A stretch of DNA of 32,714 bases from Streptomyces sp. MH60 (GTDB taxonomy: Bacteria > Actinomycetota > Actinomycetes > Streptomycetales > Streptomycetaceae): contig NZ_MULI01000075.1 of NCBI RefSeq assembly GCF_002939385.1, positions 1-32,714 on the forward strand, in the 5' to 3' direction. The stretch's first letter is position 1, and each line of letters starts with the position of its first letter. Below the pieces are notes generated by a model. The model searched no databases. It saw nothing but the letters and a program-made list of their open reading frames with translations, and had not been told where the DNA came from. The translations under genes and the position numbers were made by a program. Shown here piece after piece: positions 25,404 to 32,714 of this stretch.

Positions 25404-26180
25404 TCAGGCGTACAGCCCCCGCAGCCGGACCGAGAGGCACGTCACACAGCCCTCGAGTTTCTCGAACTCCCCGATGTCGACGAGCACCGGCTCGTGACCG
25501 AGGTCGGCGAGCAGCTCCGCCGTCTTCGGCGCGCTCGCCGCCATCAGCAGCTTGCCCCCGCCGAGCAGCACCACGTGCGCCCCCGACTCCTCCGGCACCG
25601 GCAGGAAGCGGGGGAACAGCGAGGGCACGTCCGTCATCGGGATGTGCCCGAGCACCGTTCCGTCCGGCAGTGCGGTGACCGCCGACTTCAGGTGCAGCAC
25701 CTTGCTCACCGGCACCGCCACCACCCGGGCGCCCAGCGGCTCGAACGCCGCCCGCAGCTGCTGGACGCCGGCCGCGTTGGTGCGCCCGCCGCGCCCGACG
25801 TAGATCGTGTCGCCGATCTTCAGGACGTCGCCGCCGTCCAGGGTGCCCGGCTCCCAGATCCAGTTGACCGAGCAGCCGAGCCGGGCCACGGCCTCCTCGA
25901 CGCCGGCCGTCTCCGCGCGCCGCGACTCGGCGCCGGGCCGCGTGATCAGCGCGACGTTGCGGTACATGACGACCGTGTCCTCGACGAAGACCGAGTCCGG
26001 GCAGTCGTCCGCCGGGTCCACCTCCAGCGTCTCCCAGCCGTGCGCCCCGAGTGCCTCGACGTAGGCGTCCCACTGCTCCAGGGCCAGGTCGTGGTCGACC
26101 TTCTCCCGCTCGATGTGCGTCACCAGCCCCTCGGCGAGCCGGGGGCCGGGGCGGCGGACGAGGGCCTTCTTGCTGGGCAC
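25404..26180 (-). CDS. ddaH: Dimethylarginine dimethylaminohydrolase
   Basis: 258 residues of the amidinotransferase/DDAH fold. The family blocks DSVFVEDTVVMY, GTLDGGDVLKIGDTIYVG and LHLKSAVTALPDG (His163) are present, as is the C-terminal EGCVTCLSVR with nucleophile Cys248. DDAH hydrolyses methylated arginines to citrulline and methylamines. The annotated start is GTG (VPSKKALVRRPGP) with AAAGG upstream. It stands alone: an upstream hairpin separates it from the UvrA-like gene. Confidence 0.9.
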   Translation of the reverse strand: MPSKKALVRRPGPRLAEGLVTHIEREKVDHDLALEQWDAYVEALGAHGWETLEVDPADDCPDSVFVEDTVVMYRNVALITRPGAESRRAETAGVEEAVARLGCSVNWIWEPGTLDGGDVLKIGDTIYVGRGGRTNAAGVQQLRAAFEPLGARVVAVPVSKVLHLKSAVTALPDGTVLGHIPMTDVPSLFPRFLPVPEESGAHVVLLGGGKLLMAASAPKTAELLADLGHEPVLVDIGEFEKLEGCVTCLSVRLRGLYA

Positions 26181-26217
26181 GCGGGACCTTTCGGATCGGC
26201 GCGGACCGGCGCGTGTC

Positions 26218-26239
26218 GGGCGCCGGAGGGGCGGCGCCC
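26218..26239 (-). terminator. Hairpin between UvrA-like gene and ddaH
   Basis: GGGCGCC (26218-26224) pairs with GGCGCCC (26233-26239) around an 8-base loop, about 58 bases after the UvrA-like stop. It is a possible end of the ABC-F operon. Confidence 0.45.
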
Positions 26240-26296
26240 GTGACGGGGCGCCGGTTCGCCATCATGCAGCGGGGACCTGTGCGGACGGAACCCCCG

Positions 26297-28561
<2,265 letters not shown>

Positions 28562-28571
28562 GCGAGGGACG

Positions 28572-30206
28572 TTAGGCGGGATACCCGACAGCTTCTGGCG
28601 TGATTTCCCTCAGTTCTCCCTCCTCGAACAGCAGCCAGCGCGTGATGCCGAGCGACTCCAGGAACGGCAGGTCGTGACTGGCCACGATCAGCGCCCCCTC
28701 GTACGCCTCCAGCGCGCTGGTGAGCTGTCGCACGCTCGCCAGGTCCAGGTTGTTGGTCGGCTCGTCCAGCATCAGCAGCTGCGGCGCGGGCTCGGCCAGC
28801 AGCAGGGCCGCCAGCGCCGCCCGGAAGCGCTCGCCGCCGGACAGCGTCGCCGCCTGCTGGTCGGCGCGGGCGCCCCGGAACAGGAAGCGCGCCAGCCGCG
28901 CCCGGATCCGGTTGTGGGTGGCGCCCGGCGCGAACCGGGCCACGTTCTCCGCGACGCTCAGCTCGTCGTCCAGGACGTCGAGGCGCTGCGGCAGGAACCG
29001 CAGCGGCACGTGTGCCGTCGCCTCGCCCGCCACCGGCGCCAGCTCCCCGGCGACGGTGCGCAGCAGCGTGGTCTTGCCCGCGCCGTTGCGCCCGACCAGC
29101 GCGATCCGCTCGGGACCGTGCAGATCGAGGCCGCCCCTCACGCGGGCGCCGTGGGCCAGCTCCAGCTCCCGCAGGGTGAGCACGGTCCGGCCCGGCGGCA
29201 CGGCTGTGTACGGCAGGTCGACACGGATCTCGTCGTCGTCCCGCACGGCCTCCACCGCGTCGTCGAGCCGCCCCTTCGCCTCGGCGAGCTTCTCCTCGTG
29301 CATGACGCGGTACTTGCCGGCCGACTGCTGGGCCGTGCGGGCGCGCAGCTTCATCACCGCCCGGGGCTCGCGCTTGGTGTCGTACATCTTCTGCCCGTAG
29401 CGCCTGCGCCGGGCCAGGACGACCTGGGCGTCGGCCAGTTCGCGCTTCTGTCTGCGCAGGTCCGACTCGGCGACCCGCACCATGCGCTCGGCCGCCTCCT
29501 GCTCCACGGCCAGGGCCTCCTCGTACGCCGTGAGGTTGCCGCCGTACCAGGTGACCGAGCCGGAACGCAGGTCGGCGATCTGGTCGACCCGTTCCAGCAG
29601 CTCGCGGTCGTGGCTGACCACGACCAGCACGCCCGGCCAGGACTCGACGGCCGCGTACAGCCGCCGGCGGGCGTACACGTCGAGGTTGTTGGTGGGCTCG
29701 TCCAGGAGCAGGATGTCGGGCCGGCGCAGCAGCAGCGCGGCCAGCCGCAGCAGCACCGACTCGCCGCCCGAGACCTCGCCGACGGTCCGGTCGAGGCCGA
29801 CGTGGCCCAGTCCCAGCTCGCCGAGCGTGGCGAGGGCGCGTTCCTCGACGTCCCAGTCGTCGCCGACGGTCTCGAAGTGCTCCTCGCTCACGTCACCCGC
29901 CTCGATGGCGTGCAGCGCGGCCCGGCGCGCGTCGATGCCGAGCGCCTCGTCGACCCGCAGCGCGGTGTCGAGCGTGACGTTCTGCGGCAGGTAGCCCACC
30001 TCGCCGGCCACCCGGACGGTGCCGTCGGCCGGGGTGAGGCGCCCGGCGATCAGCTTCAACAGGGTCGACTTCCCGGCTCCGTTGACGCCGACGAGCCCGG
30101 TCCTGCCGGGGCCGAAGGCGACGTCGAGCCCTTCGAAGACGACGGTGCCGTCGGGCCAGGCGAAGGACAGGGACGTACAGGTGAGGGAAGTGGGGGAATG
30201 TGACAT
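28572..30206 (-). CDS. ABC-F family ATPase (probable ribosome protection)
   Basis: 544 residues, no membrane segments. Two ABC domains: Walker A GVNGAGKST (40-48) and GRNGAGKTT, signatures VSGGES and LSGGER, and Walker B LLLDEPTNNLD and LMLDEPTNNLD. The charged helical linker between them (~230-310: RRQKRELADAQ, KYRVMHEEKLAEAKG) is the ABC-F hallmark; in antibiotic-resistance members it reaches the ribosomal peptidyl-transferase centre. Which drug, if any, cannot be read from sequence. ATG with GGAG eight bases upstream. A strong promoter and a ~234-base leader with a tiny upstream frame precede it, as is usual for drug-induced ABC-F genes. First gene of a two-gene operon. Confidence 0.92.
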   Translation of the reverse strand: MSHSPTSLTCTSLSFAWPDGTVVFEGLDVAFGPGRTGLVGVNGAGKSTLLKLIAGRLTPADGTVRVAGEVGYLPQNVTLDTALRVDEALGIDARRAALHAIEAGDVSEEHFETVGDDWDVEERALATLGELGLGHVGLDRTVGEVSGGESVLLRLAALLLRRPDILLLDEPTNNLDVYARRRLYAAVESWPGVLVVVSHDRELLERVDQIADLRSGSVTWYGGNLTAYEEALAVEQEAAERMVRVAESDLRRQKRELADAQVVLARRRRYGQKMYDTKREPRAVMKLRARTAQQSAGKYRVMHEEKLAEAKGRLDDAVEAVRDDDEIRVDLPYTAVPPGRTVLTLRELELAHGARVRGGLDLHGPERIALVGRNGAGKTTLLRTVAGELAPVAGEATAHVPLRFLPQRLDVLDDELSVAENVARFAPGATHNRIRARLARFLFRGARADQQAATLSGGERFRAALAALLLAEPAPQLLMLDEPTNNLDLASVRQLTSALEAYEGALIVASHDLPFLESLGITRWLLFEEGELREITPEAVGYPA

Positions 30207-30440
30207 ACGGGTCTCCGCGGTTGCTCGAAGCGGTCAGGGGCAAACGCGTATCGAGACACCGGAAGCGGGCGGCCGCCGTCGGACGAGGGGAGGGCACGAA
30301 GGAAGCCCTGCTCCGTCAGGAGGCTGGGACGGCTCGAACGCCGAGGTCGCACGCGGCGTGCACACGTGAGATACGTGTGACGCGGTGTCTCAGGACCTCA
30401 GACGAGCAACGTCCTTCTCCAATCGGCGGCAACAGAAGCG
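30207..30440 (-). promoter_or_regulatory. Structured 5' leader, candidate attenuator of the ABC-F operon
   Basis: The ~234-base transcript leader, inferred from the promoter at 30447-30476, has nested complementary arms. GTTGCTCG (30410-30403) pairs with CGAGCAAC (30227-30220), three bases before the ABC-F ribosome site. GGTC (30397-30394) pairs with GACC (30235-30232). GAGACACCG (30391-30383) pairs with CGGTGTCTC (30261-30253). Inside is a local hairpin CACACGT-ATCTC-ACGTGTG (30379-30361). The outer 5' arm overlaps a three-codon frame. This gene-free stretch to 30506 holds nothing else I can name. Confidence 0.55.
30398..30409 (-). CDS. Possible three-codon leader peptide (M-L-V)
   Basis: TTG CTC GTC TGA follows GGAGAAGG (30420-30413), with seven bases between GGAG and TTG, the best ribosome site in the leader. 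The frame overlaps the 5' arm that pairs near the ABC-F ribosome site. A stalled ribosome here would open that arm. It is tiny and has a TTG start, so it could be chance. Confidence 0.35.
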   Translation of the reverse strand: MLV

Positions 30441-30446
30441 ATGTCG

Positions 30447-30476
30447 AACCTAGGTAAGACCCGGTTGGCCTGTCAA
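30447..30476 (-). promoter_or_regulatory. Promoter of the ABC-F/UvrA-like operon
   Basis: TTGACA (30476-30471), an 18-base spacer and TAGGTT (30452-30447) form the best sigma-70-type promoter in the window; start near 30440. TAAAT (30484-30480) sits three bases before the -35, the kind of AT patch used by WblC/WhiB7 with the primary sigma factor, so WblC control is possible. Confidence 0.75.
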
Positions 30477-30506
30477 CGCATTTACGCGCACCCCGAGGAG
30501 GCCCCC

Positions 30507-31178
30507 GTGCCCAACGGCTCGCTCTCACTGCCGGCCCGGCTCTGCCTGCTGGCCTGGGACCCCGCGGGGTCCGACGCCGCCGACACCGCCCGGGTCCACC
30601 ACCTGGTGCGCGCCGGCGCGCTCACCGAACTGGCCCAGCGCGGTCTGCTCACCGACGACGAGGGCATCGCCACCCCGGCCGACCTGGACTCCCGCACCGG
30701 GGACGCCGTCCTCGACGGGCTGCTGGAGCTCGTCCGCGAGTCGCTGCCGCACCGGTGGCGCACCTGGGTGCGGCTGCACGCCCGGGTCACCTTCGACGCC
30801 GTGCGGGAGCAGTTGGTGGCCGAGGGGTACCTGCGGGCCGAGAAGAAGCGCGTGCTCGGCGTGTTCCCGTCCGTGGAGTACGTGCTCGCGCGGGCCGCCG
30901 TGGCGCGGGCGCTGTGCGAGGAGGCGCGCCTGGTCCTCCGGGGGCCGGTGCCGGCCGGGGAGGTCTCCGAGCGGGACGCGGCCCTGGCGGCGCTGGCGGC
31001 CGCCGCCGGACTGGGCCTCCCGGAGGGCACGGTGAGCGGGGCGCGCGGACGGGACCGGTTCACGGAGCTGGCCCGGCGGTGCGCGAGTGCGGCACCCGGC
31101 ATGCGGAAGGTCGTGAGCGAGGTGTGGGACGCGGTGAGCGACGAGAGCGCGCGGGCACCCGCGTCCGCGCGCGGCTGA
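30507..31178 (+). CDS. GPP34 (GOLPH3/Vps74-like) family protein
   Basis: 223 residues. The N-terminal LSLPARLCLLAWDPAG and the following helical layout (LVRAGALTELAQRGLLTDDEG, then YLRAEKKRVLGVFP) match the GPP34 domain common in Streptomyces. In eukaryotes GOLPH3 binds phosphatidylinositol-4-phosphate on Golgi membranes; the bacterial role is unknown. The GTG start at 30507 has GAGGAGG five bases upstream. Its start region abuts the divergent ABC-F promoter, so the two transcription units may interfere. An in-frame upstream ATG at 30441 lies inside that promoter and lacks a ribosome site. Confidence 0.88.
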   Translation: MPNGSLSLPARLCLLAWDPAGSDAADTARVHHLVRAGALTELAQRGLLTDDEGIATPADLDSRTGDAVLDGLLELVRESLPHRWRTWVRLHARVTFDAVREQLVAEGYLRAEKKRVLGVFPSVEYVLARAAVARALCEEARLVLRGPVPAGEVSERDAALAALAAAAGLGLPEGTVSGARGRDRFTELARRCASAAPGMRKVVSEVWDAVSDESARAPASARG

Positions 31179-31211
31179 GCGCCGTCCGGCACCGTGCGAG
31201 CCGGGGGAGGG

Positions 31212-31628
31212 TCAGCAGCTCCCGCGCATCAGCTCCGCCAGCTCGTGGTCCAGGTCCAGCTGGAGGTGCTCCAGACCCACCGGCACCAGCTCGCCGGCGG
31301 CGTGCAGGAACCGGCGCAGCTCGCCCGAGCGGACGTGGATCACGGCGGTGCCCTCGGGCGCGTGGAACTCCAGGACGGTGCGGTCGTAACCGTACGGGCG
31401 CACCCGGACGTCGCCGTGGCCGTTCGGCTCCCGCATCCCGGTGATGAGCAGCTCGCGGGAGAAGGTCCAGCAGACCTCCACGCCCTCCAGGGTGGCCGGG
31501 GCCGGGAAGGTCATGCGCACGGCGAACGGGTCGGCCCGGTCGTAGTGCAGGGTGGCGGGGATGTTCGGCATACGCGGCGCGGCGGCGACGAGACGCGCCT
31601 CGACGGGCTGATCGATGACGGTGGACAA
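31212..31628 (-). CDS. ssgD: SsgA-like sporulation/cell-wall protein SsgD
   Basis: 138 residues of the SsgA-like (SALP) family, which controls septum and cell-wall events in sporulating actinomycetes. Family features: LHYDRADPFAVRMTF, WTFSRELLITGM, GHGDVRVRP and the closing LDLDHELAELM. The preserved PATLHYDRADPFAV core and the location next to GPP34 and the ABC-F operon fit S. coelicolor ssgD. The TTG start (MSTVIDQPVEARL) has GGGAGCAAGG upstream and gives the usual SALP length; an upstream ATG at 31718 would add 30 unrelated residues. The 259 bases upstream, shared with the next gene, include the palindrome GTGAC-CTCT-GTCAC (31729-31743). Confidence 0.9.
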   Translation of the reverse strand: MSTVIDQPVEARLVAAAPRMPNIPATLHYDRADPFAVRMTFPAPATLEGVEVCWTFSRELLITGMREPNGHGDVRVRPYGYDRTVLEFHAPEGTAVIHVRSGELRRFLHAAGELVPVGLEHLQLDLDHELAELMRGSC

Positions 31629-31850
31629 CGCCTTGCTCCCTCGTGACGGCTGGACGGGCTTCGCGGGTGGTACGGGCCGGGCACTGGAAGAGACGTCGGA
31701 ATCAGCCCATCCGTGCACACGACGAGCGAGTGACCTCTGTCACCGCGTTCATGCCCGGGAACGATCAGGAGTGACACGTCTCTCCTCCCGTGCCCCGCGG
31801 GGCACTTGCGGGCACGCCTCGCACCACGCGCGCGAGCGGTCGCGGCCCTC

Positions 31851-31879
31851 TGGACGGCGCGCGGGCCGTGGGCTAGCTT
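31851..31879 (+). promoter_or_regulatory. Leaderless promoter of the beta-propeller gene
   Basis: TGGACG (31851-31856), a 17-base spacer and TAGCTT (31874-31879) lie so that transcription should begin at or next to the ATG at 31888. No ribosome site precedes that ATG, which fits a leaderless mRNA. Confidence 0.55.
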
Positions 31880-31887
31880 CGCCCGCC

Positions 31888-32714
31888 ATGAGGCGCTTGG
31901 GAAGCACGCGACGCACGGTAGGGTCCGTTCGAGCCGGCGGCAGGCGGACGGGGCGGGTGGCGCTCGCGGGGGCGGTCTGCGCGGCGGCGCTGGCCGCGCT
32001 GACCGCCGTACCCGCCCAGGCGCACCAGCGGCCGCAGTGGGACGTGAAGGACACCGGGGTCTCCGACGTCCGGTTCCGGGGGCTCGCCGCCGTCAGCCGG
32101 CACACCGCCTGGGTGGCCGGTACCGGGGGCACGGTGCTGCGCACCACCGACGGCGGCGGCACCTGGCGCGACGTCTCCCCGCCCGGCGCCGGTGAACTGG
32201 AGTTCCGGGACATCGAGGCCTTCGACGCCCGCCGGGCCGTGGCCCTGTCCATCGGCGAGGGCGAGGCGTCCCGGGTCTACCGCACCGACGACGGCGGGGC
32301 GACCTGGACCGAGTCCTTCCGCAACACCGACGCGCACGCCTTCTACGACTGCCTCACCTTCTTCGACCGCCGCCACGGCCTCGCCATGAGCGACCCGGTG
32401 GACGGGAGGTTCCGCATCCTGTCGACCAGCGACGGCGGCCGCACCTGGAAGGTGCTGCCCGCCGCCGGGATGCCGGCCGCGCAGGCGGGCGAGGCCGGGT
32501 TCGCGGCCAGTGGCCAGTGCCTGGTCTCCGCCGGGCCGAGGGACGTGTGGCTGGCCACCGGCGGGGCCGCACGCGCGCGCGTGCTGCACTCCGCCGACCG
32601 GGGGCTCACCTGGACGGCCGCGGACGCCCCGGTCCCGGCCGGCGACCCCGCCCGCGGCGTCTTCGGCCTCGCCTTCCGCGACCGCGCCCACGGCCTCGCC
32701 GTCGGCGGCGACTA
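31888..32714 (+). CDS. Secreted BNR/YCF48-like beta-propeller protein (cut by right edge)
   Basis: 275 codons are visible with no stop before the window edge. The N-terminus has several arginines, a hydrophobic core (VALAGAVCAAALAALTA) and an AQA-H cleavage site near residue 46, so it is exported. The mature part shows repeated propeller blades with the BNR/Asp-box type pattern: RTTDGGGTWRDV, RTDDGGATWTES, STSDGGRTWKVL and HSADRGLTWTAA. Such proteins are often labelled oxidoreductases or photosystem-stability-like factors; no activity can be assigned. The start is ATG without a ribosome site, consistent with the leaderless promoter. Confidence 0.88.
   Translation, partial: MRRLGSTRRTVGSVRAGGRRTGRVALAGAVCAAALAALTAVPAQAHQRPQWDVKDTGVSDVRFRGLAAVSRHTAWVAGTGGTVLRTTDGGGTWRDVSPPGAGELEFRDIEAFDARRAVALSIGEGEASRVYRTDDGGATWTESFRNTDAHAFYDCLTFFDRRHGLAMSDPVDGRFRILSTSDGGRTWKVLPAAGMPAAQAGEAGFAASGQCLVSAGPRDVWLATGGAARARVLHSADRGLTWTAADAPVPAGDPARGVFGLAFRDRAHGLAVGGD

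Overview
The window comes from a high-GC actinomycete, almost certainly a Streptomyces close to S. coelicolor/S. lividans. Evidence: very high GC with strong third-position bias, frequent GTG/TTG starts, a WhiB-like protein, an SsgA-like sporulation protein (ssgD), a small laccase with SLAC residue numbering, and a pca operon whose gene order and PcaV regulator match S. coelicolor. I see no rRNA, tRNA, CRISPR array, insertion sequence or phage gene. Apart from the two cut-off end genes, all genes appear intact.

Left part (1-10434): the start of a DUF2510 protein cut by the left edge, then a large LAL-type AAA ATPase that lacks the usual LuxR DNA-binding tail. Next is a complete protocatechuate branch of the beta-ketoadipate pathway, pcaIJFHGBL, on the minus strand in one tightly overlapping operon. 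The divergent MarR repressor gene pcaV shares a 209-base intergenic region that carries two copies of one palindromic operator.

Middle (10466-21551): a DUF3048 lipoprotein, a zinc alcohol dehydrogenase, and the ligase and polymerase halves of an end-joining (LigD-type) system as separate genes flanking a small membrane protein. A minus-strand pair of secreted proteins follows: a ThuA/PQQ-dependent sugar dehydrogenase fusion, and a cupredoxin/Ig-like/DUF1080 protein. Divergent to that pair is a Tat-exported two-domain laccase. Together these look like an extracellular copper and sugar oxidation module.

Right part (21670-32714): a LacI regulator; a two-domain VOC protein with a near-consensus PafBC-type DNA-damage promoter; a small WhiB-like protein; and an acyl-ACP desaturase preceded by three phased copies of one palindrome. 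Then come dimethylargininase and an antibiotic-resistance-like operon (ABC-F ATPase then UvrA-like ATPase). That operon has a TTGACA promoter and a leader of about 234 bases containing a tiny reading frame and nested long-range complementary arms. The window ends with a GPP34 protein, ssgD and a secreted beta-propeller cut by the right edge. The ABC-F leader, the desaturase operator array, the VOC promoter and the secreted redox gene set are the most promising items for follow-up.
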